A program made the translations under genes and the position numbers. Shown here piece by piece: positions 8,098-16,529 of a stretch of DNA of 50,159 bases (positions are counted from its first letter, which is position 1; each line of letters opens with the position of its first letter). Origin of the DNA: Mycolicibacterium vinylchloridicum (GTDB lineage Bacteria > Actinomycetota > Actinomycetes > Mycobacteriales > Mycobacteriaceae); assembly GCF_013404075.1 (NCBI RefSeq), contig NZ_JACBJQ010000041.1:1-50159 (forward strand), written 5' to 3'. The notes beneath the pieces were generated by a model. That model saw nothing but the letters and a program-made list of their open reading frames with translations. It was not told where the DNA came from and did no database searches.

Positions 8098-8772
8098 TCA
8101 GTGCGTGACGGGCGTACGTCGCGATCCGCCGAACATGTCCCGCCAGCTCCGATGGCGTTGCTGGTCGTCGTACTCATCCGGTGCGCGGTGGCGCGACGAC
8201 TCGGTGCCCACCGGCCCGTCGGTCGCAACCGCAACCGGCTGCGCGGCAACGGATTCGGCAACGGTAGGTCGCTGGGCGTAGCGAACGTCACGCAGGCTGC
8301 GTACCGAGACCCGGCCCAGGGCCATCGCCCCGAAGAAGATGATCAGGGCACCGAGTCCGCTGAAGAATCCCAACTCGATCGCGAGCTGGCCGGTCATGGT
8401 GTTCGACGCCGGTGAGCCGAAGTCGCCGAGTTGCAGTGGGCTGGCGAACGCCCTGCCTACCACGAACCAGGCGCCGGCAACGACAGCGAGCCAGCCACCG
8501 AAGATCGCGGTAGCCCGGTTGCGTGACAGCACCAGCAACAGCCCGCCGAGCACGGTCACCGCGCCGGGAAGTACCTCCAGCCAGCCACGAGCACTTGTCC
8601 ACGTCCACGCGACACTTGGATCGTAGGCGAAGTTGAAGTACGGGCCGACGAACGGGATGAGCGCGCCCCACGCGCCCAGCACTATCAGCAGGAGACCGCT
8701 GGCCGCACCGCGGCTGCGGGCGATGGCCATCCGGCCAGAAGCAGGATCGATACGTGTGTCCACGTCTTTCAT
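8098..8772 (-). CDS. Hypothetical four-helix membrane protein
   Basis: 224 residues. Four hydrophobic segments are visible at about 25-45 (GLLLIVLGAWGALIPFVG), 65-82 (LEVLPGAVTVLGGLLLVL), 89-107 (AIFGGWLAVVAGAWFVVG) and 133-152 (LGFFSGLGALIIFFGAMALG). A hydrophilic C-terminal tail rich in Arg, Asp and Gln should face the cytosol. The start is well supported by AAGGAGG 7 bp before ATG 8772. Similar proteins are common in mycobacteria with no assigned role. It converges on the gene ending at 8060. Confidence 0.75.
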   Translation of the reverse strand: MKDVDTRIDPASGRMAIARSRGAASGLLLIVLGAWGALIPFVGPYFNFAYDPSVAWTWTSARGWLEVLPGAVTVLGGLLLVLSRNRATAIFGGWLAVVAGAWFVVGRAFASPLQLGDFGSPASNTMTGQLAIELGFFSGLGALIIFFGAMALGRVSVRSLRDVRYAQRPTVAESVAAQPVAVATDGPVGTESSRHRAPDEYDDQQRHRSWRDMFGGSRRTPVTH

Positions 8773-8904
8773 GACGCCTCCTTGAACCAGGGGATGTCCC
8801 CGTGATGGGGCTCGGGTACCCGTGTCGCGCGAGACTCTAACGGGGCCGCGCCAAGGCGATCGAGAGGAAGTTCACAGCCGATTTCGAGCTCCGGCGGGGA
8901 ATAC

Positions 8905-8921
8905 CGTTAGCCTTGCTAACG
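8905..8921. promoter_or_regulatory. Operator-like palindrome upstream of the carboxylic acid reductase
   Basis: CGTTAGC-CTT-GCTAACG is a perfect 7-bp inverted repeat around a 3-bp centre, 64 bp before the reductase start. ATA and TAT flank the two arms, with an unpaired C on the left, so the symmetry is wider than the core. Size and symmetry fit a dimeric (TetR-like) repressor site. No regulator is adjacent on this side, so the cognate factor is unknown. Confidence 0.6.
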
Positions 8922-8984
8922 TATTTCTGATGGGCGCAGCGTCGCGCCCGCCATTCTTTTTCTCGCTTTCAATGGAGTCTTGCC

Positions 8985-11900
8985 ATGTCGATTGATACTC
9001 GTGAAGCCCGGTTTGAGCAGCGCGTCGCCGATCTCTACGCCACCGATGCCCAGTTCGCCGCGGCCACCCCCGACCCGGGCGTCACCGCGGCCGCGAGCCG
9101 ACCCGGCCTGGGCCTGGCCGAGGTGGTCAAGACCGTCTTCGACGGTTATGCCGATCGCCCTGCGCTGGGTCAGCGCGTAGTGCGGTTCATCGAGGATCCC
9201 CGGACGCATCGCAGTACCGCCGAGCTGGAGCCCAGTTTCGAAACCATCACCTACCGCGACGTCTGGAACCGGGTGCGGGCCGTTGCGGCCGCGTGGTCCG
9301 ACAACGGCGTCAGGCCTGGCGATCGGGTGGCGATCCTCGGCTTCACCAGCGTCGACTACACCATCATCGACCTCGCGCTGATCCAACTCGGCGCGGTCTC
9401 CGTGCCGCTGCAAACCAGCGCCTTGGTGACCCAATTGCAACCGATCATCGACGAAACCGAACCGGTGCTGATCGCGTCGAGCATCGACAACCTCGACGGG
9501 GCCGTGGAGCTCGCGCTTGCCGGACCCACACCAAAACGTCTGGTGGTCTTCGACTTCCGGCCGGAGGTCGATGATCAGCGCGAAGCACTCGCCGCCAGCA
9601 CGGAGCGGCTGGCCGGCACCGCCGTCACCGTCGCCACACTGTCCGACGAGATCGCTTACGGTGCAAACCGTTCCCTTGATCCGGCCGCCACGACCGACGC
9701 CGACCCGCTGGCCCTGCTGATCTACACCTCCGGCAGTACCGGCGCACCTAAGGGTGCGATGTACCCGGCCGCCAAGGTCGCCGACATGTGGTTGGCTGCC
9801 GCCGCGCACTGGGACGACAAGCAGGGCGCCTACCCCACGATCGTCTTGAGCTTCATGCCGATGAGCCACGTAATGGGCCGCGGCGCCCTCTACGGCACGC
9901 TGAGCAGCGGCGGCACAGTGTATTTCGCTGCCCGACCTGACCTCTCGACCTTCCTGGACGACCTGGCACTAACCCGCCCGACCCAGCTGAACCTGGTGCC
10001 GCGGGTGTGGGACATGATCCACCAGGAGGTCCAGAGCGAAGTCGACCGGCGGGGCGACGAAGCGCAGGTGCTGACCGAGAAGCGTGACAGCCTGCTGGGT
10101 GGCCGGTTCGTCTCCGTCATGACCGGCTCGGCGCCGATCGCGCCGGAACTCAGGTCGTGGGTCGAGACATTCCTGGACATGCACCTCATCGAGGGATACG
10201 GGTCCACCGAAGCGGGTGCGGTGTTCGTCGACGGCGTCGTGCGCCGTCCACCGGTCACCGACTACAAGCTCGTCGACGTTCCCGAACTGGGCTACTTCGG
10301 CACCGACCTACCCCATCCGCGCGGCGAACTGCTGGTCAAGACGACGCAGCTGTTCCCCGGCTACTACAAACGTCCGGAAGTGACCGCGGCCATGTTCGAC
10401 GAGGACGGGTTCTACCGGACCGGTGACATCGTCGCCGAGCCCGCCCCTGACCGGCTGCAGTATGTCGACCGGCGCAACAACGTCCTCAAGCTCTCGCAGG
10501 GCGAGTTCGTCACGGTGTCGAAGCTGGAGGCCGCGTTCTTGGGCAGCCCACTGGTGCACCAGATCTACCTGTACGGCAACAGCGCCCGGCCCTACCTGCT
10601 GGCCGTGGTGGTGCCCACCGCAGATGCGGCCGCCGCCCACGACGCGGCGGAACTCAAGACCCTGATCGGCGAATCGCTGCAGGAGGTGGCCCGAACCACC
10701 GGATTGCAGTCCTATGAGATACCCCGCGATTTCCTCATCGAGACAACGCCTTTCACGGTCGAGAACGGCCTGCTGACCGGCATCCGCAAGCTGGCGTGGC
10801 CCCGGCTGAAGGAACGCTACGGTCCCGCGCTGGAACAGCTCTACACCGATCTGGCCGACGGCCAGGCCGACGAGCTGCGCGCGCTGAGGCACAGCGGCGC
10901 CAAGGCCCCGGTGCTGGCGACCATCACCCGCGCCGCAGGCGCGCTGCTCGGTGCCGCTGCCGCGGACCTGCAGCCCGACGCCCACTTCACCGATCTTGGC
11001 GGAGACTCGCTGTCGGCCTTGACATTCGCCAATCTGCTCAACGAGATCTTCGAGATCGAGGTACCGGTGGGCGTCATCGTCAGCCCGGCCAACGACCTGC
11101 AGGCCATCGCCGACTACATCGATGCGCAGCGCAATGAGGGCGGCAAGCGGCCGACGTTCGCTTCCGTCCACGGTGCCGGCGCCACCGAGGCACACGCCGG
11201 CGACCTGACGTTGGACCGGTTCATCGATGCCGCGACATTGGCCGCCGCACCGCGGCTCCCCGGCCCGAGCGGGGAGATCCGCACCGTACTGCTCACCGGC
11301 GCAACCGGATTCCTCGGCCGCTACCTCGCGCTGGAATGGCTGGAGCGGATGAGCCTCGTCGGCGGAACGGTGATCTGCCTGGTTCGCGCCCGCAGCAATG
11401 ATGAGGCGAGGGTTCGGCTGGACGCCACCTTCGACAGCGGAGATCCCAAGCTGCTGAAGCATTATCGCGAACTGGCCGCCGAACATCTCGAGGTCATCGC
11501 CGGCGACAAAGGTGAGGAAAACCTCGGGCTGGACGCCCAGACGTGGCAGCGACTGGCCGACACCGTCGACCTGATCGTCGACCCCGCCGCGCTGGTCAAC
11601 CACGTGCTGCCGTATCGGGAACTGTTCGGGCCCAACGCTGTTGGCACCGCCGAACTGATCCGTATCGCACTGACCAGCAAGATCAAACCGTTCGTGTACG
11701 TGTCGACGATCGGTGTCGGTGCGGGGCTGGCCCCTGGCACGTTCACCGAGGACGGGGATATCCGCGCGATCAGCCCGACCCGGGCGGTCGACGACTCGTA
11801 CGCCAACGGCTACAGCAACAGCAAGTGGGCCGGTGAAGTGCTGCTGCGCGAGGCCAATGACCTGTGCGGCCTGCCGGTCTCGGTGTTCCGCTGCGACATG

Positions 11901-12482
11901 ATCCTGGCCGACACCACCTACGCCGGGCAGCTCAACCTGCCCGATATGTTCACCCGGATGATGCTGAGCCTGGTGGCCACCGGTATCGCCCCTGCGTCGT
12001 TCTACCGACTCGACGCCGACGGCAACCGCCCGCGTGCCCACTACGACGGCCTCCCAGTGGAGTTCATCGCCGAGGCGATTTCCACGCTGGGGGCCAACGT
12101 CGCTCGGGATTCCGGCAAGGATTTCGAGACCTATCACGTGATGAACCCGTACGACGACGGCGTCGGGCTCGACGAGTTCGTCGACTGGCTCATCGAGGCC
12201 GGCTACCCGGTCCGGCGGATCGGCGAGTACGCCTCGTGGCTGCAGCGGTTCGAAACCTCGATGCGGGCACTTCCCGACCGCCAGCGTCAGTATTCACTGC
12301 TGCCGCTGCTGCACAACTATCAACATCCGGAACAGCCGGTCCGGGGGTCGATCGCGCCCACCGATCGGTTCCGCAGCGCGGTTCAGGACGCGAAAATCGG
12401 TCCCGACAAAGACATTCCGCATGTCTCGCCGGAGGTCATCGTCAAGTACGTGACCGATCTGCAGCTGCTGGGTCTGCTCTAG
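8985..12482 (+). CDS. car: Carboxylic acid reductase (FadD9 type)
   Basis: A 1165-residue three-domain enzyme reducing carboxylic acids to aldehydes with ATP and NADPH. Residues 1 to about 640 form the ANL adenylation domain (YTSGSTGAPKGAMYP, EGYGSTEAG, YRTGDIV). About 650-730 is the carrier domain, with the phosphopantetheine serine at Ser675 (DLGGDSLSAL). About 760-1165 is an extended-SDR thioester reductase (LLTGATGFLG from 769, YSNSKWAGE). A phosphopantetheinyl transferase elsewhere must activate it. Its position between gabT and ruvB matches fadD9 of M. tuberculosis. The stop codon interlocks with that of the converging hydrolase (CTAG). Confidence 0.95.
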   Translation: MSIDTREARFEQRVADLYATDAQFAAATPDPGVTAAASRPGLGLAEVVKTVFDGYADRPALGQRVVRFIEDPRTHRSTAELEPSFETITYRDVWNRVRAVAAAWSDNGVRPGDRVAILGFTSVDYTIIDLALIQLGAVSVPLQTSALVTQLQPIIDETEPVLIASSIDNLDGAVELALAGPTPKRLVVFDFRPEVDDQREALAASTERLAGTAVTVATLSDEIAYGANRSLDPAATTDADPLALLIYTSGSTGAPKGAMYPAAKVADMWLAAAAHWDDKQGAYPTIVLSFMPMSHVMGRGALYGTLSSGGTVYFAARPDLSTFLDDLALTRPTQLNLVPRVWDMIHQEVQSEVDRRGDEAQVLTEKRDSLLGGRFVSVMTGSAPIAPELRSWVETFLDMHLIEGYGSTEAGAVFVDGVVRRPPVTDYKLVDVPELGYFGTDLPHPRGELLVKTTQLFPGYYKRPEVTAAMFDEDGFYRTGDIVAEPAPDRLQYVDRRNNVLKLSQGEFVTVSKLEAAFLGSPLVHQIYLYGNSARPYLLAVVVPTADAAAAHDAAELKTLIGESLQEVARTTGLQSYEIPRDFLIETTPFTVENGLLTGIRKLAWPRLKERYGPALEQLYTDLADGQADELRALRHSGAKAPVLATITRAAGALLGAAAADLQPDAHFTDLGGDSLSALTFANLLNEIFEIEVPVGVIVSPANDLQAIADYIDAQRNEGGKRPTFASVHGAGATEAHAGDLTLDRFIDAATLAAAPRLPGPSGEIRTVLLTGATGFLGRYLALEWLERMSLVGGTVICLVRARSNDEARVRLDATFDSGDPKLLKHYRELAAEHLEVIAGDKGEENLGLDAQTWQRLADTVDLIVDPAALVNHVLPYRELFGPNAVGTAELIRIALTSKIKPFVYVSTIGVGAGLAPGTFTEDGDIRAISPTRAVDDSYANGYSNSKWAGEVLLREANDLCGLPVSVFRCDMILADTTYAGQLNLPDMFTRMMLSLVATGIAPASFYRLDADGNRPRAHYDGLPVEFIAEAISTLGANVARDSGKDFETYHVMNPYDDGVGLDEFVDWLIEAGYPVRRIGEYASWLQRFETSMRALPDRQRQYSLLPLLHNYQHPEQPVRGSIAPTDRFRSAVQDAKIGPDKDIPHVSPEVIVKYVTDLQLLGLL

Positions 12483-13396
12483 CCGGTCCGCCGGACTTCG
12501 TCGACGACACCAATGATGTTGTCAGCGACGAAGGTCGGCTGATACAGCATCATGTTGTGGCCGCTGCCGGTCGCGATGATGTTCGTCGTGTCCAGCGCCG
12601 CGGCCAGTCGATCGTTGGCGTCGTGGATCTGGGCCAGCGTGTAGTTCTGCGGTGTCAGCGCTTCGGGCGGGGCGAACTTGTCGGCGCTCAGCACGATCGC
12701 GGGGACCCGCGGCAGCGGTGGCGCACCCTTGATCGCGGCGATCGCGTCCGCGACGAGTACGCCCTCTCCCCCGGGCTCCGGCGGCTGTGCGCTGTCGCGT
12801 TCCCATGCGGCGTTCTGCATCGGTGTGCCGAGGTCCGGCAGAAACTCCGATACCCCGTCAACCATCACGATGCCTGCCACCAGGTCCGGATGCGTCCGCG
12901 CCAGCAGGTCGAGAACGAGACCGCCGTATGAGTGCGCGACAAACACGAACGGTCCCGGCAGGTGCGCGGCATTGATCAGCGCGACCACGTCGTCGACATC
13001 CTGTTGCGCGGTGTGCGGTTGCGGGATGGGAGTGGACTGGTCGTCACCGTCGGGCCGGGTGTTCGGCCGGTCGTAGGCACACACCTGCGTTGTCTTCGCG
13101 ACGGTTGGCTGCACTGCACTGGGACTGGGCAGCAACCGTGCCTCGCTGATGATGTCGTAGGGCGAGGACCGGATCGGATCATCGGGCGGCACCACGTAGT
13201 TCCACGCCTGCGCGTAGCTGCCCTTACCGGGAATGACGAAGACCGTCGGCGAACCACTGCCCTGGCAGTCCAGGTACAGCTGCCGGCCGTCGCCGATGTC
13301 GAACGGGCCCGACGGCCCGCCTGCCGGATCTGCCGTACTTCGGGCGCACCCCGCGGCCACGGCGACAACCAGCGACAGCAGCGCCAGCGATCGCAT
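12479..13396 (-). CDS. Alpha/beta-hydrolase lipoprotein
   Basis: 305 residues from ATG 13396. The N-terminus MRSLALLSLVVAVAAGCARS is a signal peptide with a lipobox (VAAGC), so the protein should be lipidated and held outside the cell membrane. The hydrolase core has the nucleophile elbow AHSYGG (Gly of GxSxG replaced by Ala), an acid after the VMVDG strand, and the C-terminal GSGHN histidine. Substrate unknown; esterase or peptidase is possible. An upstream ATG at 13444 would bury the signal peptide and is less likely. Confidence 0.82.
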   Translation of the reverse strand: MRSLALLSLVVAVAAGCARSTADPAGGPSGPFDIGDGRQLYLDCQGSGSPTVFVIPGKGSYAQAWNYVVPPDDPIRSSPYDIISEARLLPSPSAVQPTVAKTTQVCAYDRPNTRPDGDDQSTPIPQPHTAQQDVDDVVALINAAHLPGPFVFVAHSYGGLVLDLLARTHPDLVAGIVMVDGVSEFLPDLGTPMQNAAWERDSAQPPEPGGEGVLVADAIAAIKGAPPLPRVPAIVLSADKFAPPEALTPQNYTLAQIHDANDRLAAALDTTNIIATGSGHNMMLYQPTFVADNIIGVVDEVRRTG

Positions 13397-13498
13397 CACA
13401 CCGCGACCGTACAACGGGCGGGCCCCGGGCCCGAGCAGTATCATTGCCCGTCAGACTTGCAGCGCTTGGGGGCCGGCTGCGGGCGGTTTCGGGAGCTA

Positions 13499-14608
13499 AT
13501 GCACAAAGACGTGGGCGTGGCGGCGTGGATCCGCCGGTGGTGGCAACAGCCCGATCAATACGACTGGATGTCGGAATATCTCGCCTCGCGACACCTACAG
13601 CGCTTGAGCCGATTCCTGATCGCAGCCGTCGTCGTCATCCTCGGTGTGATCCCCCTGGTGATGCTGTTCAGCCCATCGGGTCCGCAAGGTCAGATGCACC
13701 GGACCGTCGCGATCGTCATGGCGGTCCTGTCTTTCGGCGGGGCGTCCAGCTGGCTGCTCGGCTGGCCGAGCCGTCGTCAGTCCGCGCTGTTCGCCGTCGG
13801 CGCCAACATTGGTGTGACCATTGCCGTCCTGATTGCCGGGACGCCGGCGACGGGCTTGTTGGCGTGCGCCACCTTCGCCCCTATCGCCGGTTTCGTCGGC
13901 TTGCACCACTCCAGCCGGCTGCTGGCTGCGACGCTGGTCAATGCCATCGTCACCACCGTCCTCGCCGGTGCTCGGATCGCCGCGGCCGGCGACCCGGCAA
14001 TGGCTGTCGGGCATGTGCTGGGTGTGGTGGTCGCGGTGCTCGCGGTCCCGTTCGGAAGTCAGTTGCTCCTTCACCTGCTGACCCTGGACGCGAGGATGTC
14101 GAACACCGATCCGTTGACCGGGCTGCGCAACCGGCGCGGCTACGACCAGTCGGCACTGCAGCTGATCGCCGCGGCGGACAGATCCCAGTCGCAATGGCTG
14201 GCCGTGATGATGGTCGACCTGGACAGGTTCAAACAGATCAACGACAGCCATGGCCACAGCTTCGGCGACACCGTCCTGCTCGCGGTCGCCGACAACCTGC
14301 GACGCTGCAGTGCGATGAGTTCGGTCGTCGCCCGGTTGGGCGGCGAAGAGTTCCTGGTCGCCGAGCTGACCGAGTCGGATGCTCCGGCGATGCTGGCCGA
14401 GCGACTCCGAGAGGCCGTCGCCGCCATGCCGTATGGCGTGACCGCCAGCGTCGGAGTGGCGGCGATGCCCGTCGACGACATCGAGTGGGCCGCTGCGGCC
14501 GCGACGATCAGGCAATTGGGGGAAGCGGCGGACGCGGCAATGTACGAGGCCAAGCGAGCGGGCGGCAACCGGGTCCGCTATCGCGCCGCGACGAGCCCCC
14601 GAGCCTAG
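13499..14608 (+). CDS. Membrane-bound diguanylate cyclase (GGDEF domain)
   Basis: 369 residues. Six hydrophobic segments fill about 35-200. The GGDEF domain follows, from SNTDPLTGLRNRRGYDQ to the end. The signature GGEEF is at 281-285, and the metal/GTP residues in MMVDLDRFKQINDSHGHSFGD are intact, so it should make cyclic di-GMP from two GTP. The product-inhibition RxxD site normally five residues before GGEEF is absent (AMSS there), so feedback inhibition at that site is not expected. No EAL domain is present. Start at ATG 13499 after GGGAG. Confidence 0.88.
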   Translation: MHKDVGVAAWIRRWWQQPDQYDWMSEYLASRHLQRLSRFLIAAVVVILGVIPLVMLFSPSGPQGQMHRTVAIVMAVLSFGGASSWLLGWPSRRQSALFAVGANIGVTIAVLIAGTPATGLLACATFAPIAGFVGLHHSSRLLAATLVNAIVTTVLAGARIAAAGDPAMAVGHVLGVVVAVLAVPFGSQLLLHLLTLDARMSNTDPLTGLRNRRGYDQSALQLIAAADRSQSQWLAVMMVDLDRFKQINDSHGHSFGDTVLLAVADNLRRCSAMSSVVARLGGEEFLVAELTESDAPAMLAERLREAVAAMPYGVTASVGVAAMPVDDIEWAAAAATIRQLGEAADAAMYEAKRAGGNRVRYRAATSPRA

Positions 14609-14651
14609 ACCGGGACATGAAGACCTCGAACTCAGCGATGCCTTGAAACTG

Positions 14652-14665
14652 AGTTGAACTCAACT
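14652..14665. promoter_or_regulatory. Inverted repeat before the TetR/PhyH operon
   Basis: AGTTGA-AC-TCAACT, 6-bp arms with a 2-bp centre, lies 12 bp before the GTG start of the TetR gene, where an autorepressor would sit. The 8-bp core ACTCAACT recurs at 15253-15260, just before the PhyH gene start. Confidence 0.55.
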
Positions 14666-14677
14666 TAGGCTCAGCAC

Positions 14678-15304
14678 GTGACGGTGGCGATGACGGCACG
14701 GGGCGTTCAGGCGCGAGAGCGAATCATCGACGCCGCGACGGTGGAACTGGCCCAGTCGGGGCGCTTCGAGGTTGCCGCGGTCGCGCGACGCGCAGGAGTC
14801 AGCGTCGGCCTGCCGTATCGCTACTTCGGCACCCGGACCGGGCTGCTGGTGGCCGTCATCGACGCCTTCTACCAACGATTCTCCGACTCGATCGCACTGC
14901 GCACCTACGAGGCTCCAACCTGGGCGGAACGGGAACGCCAGCGCATCACCGATTGGGTGCACTTCCTGTACCGCGAGGCAGCGGCGCCGGCGATCTTGTC
15001 TGGACTCGGCGAGGGCGAGTTGGCCACCGCACGGGGGCGCTGGCTGCAGGAGATGAGCAAGATCGGCGCGCGCAACATGGCACAGGGGCAACGCGACGGC
15101 GAGATCCCGGCAGGCCGCGACCCCGAGTATCTGGCTGCGGCCACCATCGGCGGCACCAACGCCGTCGTCGCCGTGTGCCTAACCCGTGATCCCCGCCCAC
15201 CGGCCTCCGACGTCATCGAGCAGCTCTGGTCGTTCGTCGCCGGAGCCGTCGGACTCAACTCAAGTAGTGAAGGGAACGTGCATGCCCCGCAACGTATCTC
15301 GTGA
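14678..15304 (+). CDS. TetR-family transcriptional regulator
   Basis: 208 residues. The helix-turn-helix is at about 10-55 (RERIIDAATVELAQSGRFEVAAVARRAGVSVGLPYRYFGTRTGLLVAVIDAFY). The rest is a helical ligand domain that I cannot assign. Start at GTG 14678, right after the inverted repeat at 14652-14665. Its end overlaps the PhyH dioxygenase by 23 bp, so the two form one operon and this protein probably controls itself and the dioxygenase. Confidence 0.87.
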   Translation: MTVAMTARGVQARERIIDAATVELAQSGRFEVAAVARRAGVSVGLPYRYFGTRTGLLVAVIDAFYQRFSDSIALRTYEAPTWAERERQRITDWVHFLYREAAAPAILSGLGEGELATARGRWLQEMSKIGARNMAQGQRDGEIPAGRDPEYLAAATIGGTNAVVAVCLTRDPRPPASDVIEQLWSFVAGAVGLNSSSEGNVHAPQRIS

Positions 15305-16142
15305 GACAGTACAGATAGAGCGGGTCGAGGATCTCTACCGTGACCTCGCCACCACGCACCGATCGACGGCCGGCGCCGGGATTGCCGACGAGGCCGATGC
15401 GGCCGCGTTCGATCGCGACGGATACGTCGTCGTCGAACGCCTCATCCCCAAGCAGGCATGTGCGGATATCGCCACCGCGGTGGATCCCCTGCTCGGGCCG
15501 GTAGGCCGGAACACCTTCGAGGGCATACACACCCAACGCGCATACAGCCTGCTGGCCAAGACACGCGCATGCGATGCTCTCGTCGAGCACCCGCGAGTGC
15601 TGGCGCTTCTCGACCGGCTACTGATGCCCAATTATCTTCTATCCCAGCTCCAGGCCATCAGGATCGGCCCCGGCGAGACTGCGCAGCTCCTGCATTTCGA
15701 CGACGGCATGTATCCGGTGCCGCGCCCGCGTGCGCCGTTGAGCGCGGCGACCATCTGGGCGATCACCGACTTCACCGCCGATAACGGTGCCACGGTGGTC
15801 ATCCCGGGCAGCCAGCGCTGGGACGACAACCGGCAGCCGACCGACGCCGACGCAAGGGTCAGCGTCGAGATGCCGGCGGGTTCGGTGGTGTTCTTCGCCG
15901 GCACGCTCTGGCACGGCGGTGGCGCCAACCGGACGGTCGACGAAAGTCGGCTGGCCATCACCGCGCAGTATTGCCAGCCCTGGCTGCGCCCTCAGGAAGC
16001 GTTCACCTTGTCGACCCCACCGGCCATCGTGAAGACGGTCTCAGAGCCCCTCCGCCGCATGATCGGCTACAGCATCCACCCGCCGTTCATGGGCATGGTC
16101 GACGGCATGCATCCCAAACGGATCCTGGAGACCCTCAGATGA
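15282..16142 (+). CDS. Phytanoyl-CoA dioxygenase (PhyH) family Fe(II)/2-oxoglutarate oxygenase
   Basis: 286 residues, double-stranded beta-helix oxygenase. The iron ligands are visible: His138 and Asp140 in LLHFDDG, and the distal His211 in LWHGGG. ESRLAI carries the arginine for 2-oxoglutarate. NGATVVIPGSQRW is the usual PhyH strand. It should hydroxylate a small molecule or acyl chain. Start at ATG 15282 with GAAGGGA about 8 bp upstream, inside the end of the TetR gene. Its 3' end overlaps the converging DUF1304 gene by 8 bp. Confidence 0.85.
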   Translation: MPRNVSRETVQIERVEDLYRDLATTHRSTAGAGIADEADAAAFDRDGYVVVERLIPKQACADIATAVDPLLGPVGRNTFEGIHTQRAYSLLAKTRACDALVEHPRVLALLDRLLMPNYLLSQLQAIRIGPGETAQLLHFDDGMYPVPRPRAPLSAATIWAITDFTADNGATVVIPGSQRWDDNRQPTDADARVSVEMPAGSVVFFAGTLWHGGGANRTVDESRLAITAQYCQPWLRPQEAFTLSTPPAIVKTVSEPLRRMIGYSIHPPFMGMVDGMHPKRILETLR

Positions 16143-16518
16143 TCGCGATCACCAGCAGCACGACGGCCACCAACGGGAACGCGCCCTGAGTCACCGCGGC
16201 GCGAGCCTTGTCCGGCGCGGATGCCAGCAGCACAACAGCCGCCGCAAGCATGGACCCGACACCGGCGAATACCAGGGCTGCGCCGATTCCGTTGTGCCCC
16301 AGGATGATCGCGACGATGCCAATGACGCTGACGATCGCCAGGAACAGGTTGTAGAAGCCCTGGTTGAGAGCCATCAGTTTGGTGGTCTCAGCTTCCTCGG
16401 CGGTGGTGCCGAACACCGCACGGGTGCGCGGCGTCGTCCAGGTCAACGATTCCATCGTGAAGATGTACACGTGCAGCAGCGCGGCCAGACCGGCGAAAAT
16501 CAGTGCAGCGGTGACCAT
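16135..16518 (-). CDS. DUF1304 family integral membrane protein
   Basis: 127 residues and four hydrophobic helices: ALIFAGLAALLHVYIFTME, FYNLFLAIVSVIGIVAIIL, AALVFAGVGSMLAAAVVLLAS and FPLVAVVLLVIAII. HVYIFTMESLTWTTPRTRAVFG and ALNQGFYNLFLA are conserved DUF1304 blocks; function unknown. Start at 16518 is favoured by GGGAG five bases upstream. An ATG at 16530 would overlap the ruvB stop (TGATG) and add four residues. Either way it is coupled to ruvB and probably read with the ruv operon. Confidence 0.82.
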   Translation of the reverse strand: MVTAALIFAGLAALLHVYIFTMESLTWTTPRTRAVFGTTAEEAETTKLMALNQGFYNLFLAIVSVIGIVAIILGHNGIGAALVFAGVGSMLAAAVVLLASAPDKARAAVTQGAFPLVAVVLLVIAII

Positions 16519-16529
16519 CGGGGCTCCCA

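Noticed and set aside
8905..8921. IdeR iron box at the car promoter
   Set aside because: The dyad has the wrong internal spacing for the 19-bp iron box; only TTAGC/GCTAA resembles it.
13419..13433. CGGGCCC-C-GGGCCCG palindrome between the hydrolase and the cyclase gene
   Set aside because: Perfect but made only of G and C in a GC-rich gap, so chance is plausible; not listed as a site.
12932..13498. N-terminal extension of the diguanylate cyclase frame
   Set aside because: It runs over the lipoprotein hydrolase on the other strand; the ATG at 13499 has a ribosome site and gives a normal protein.
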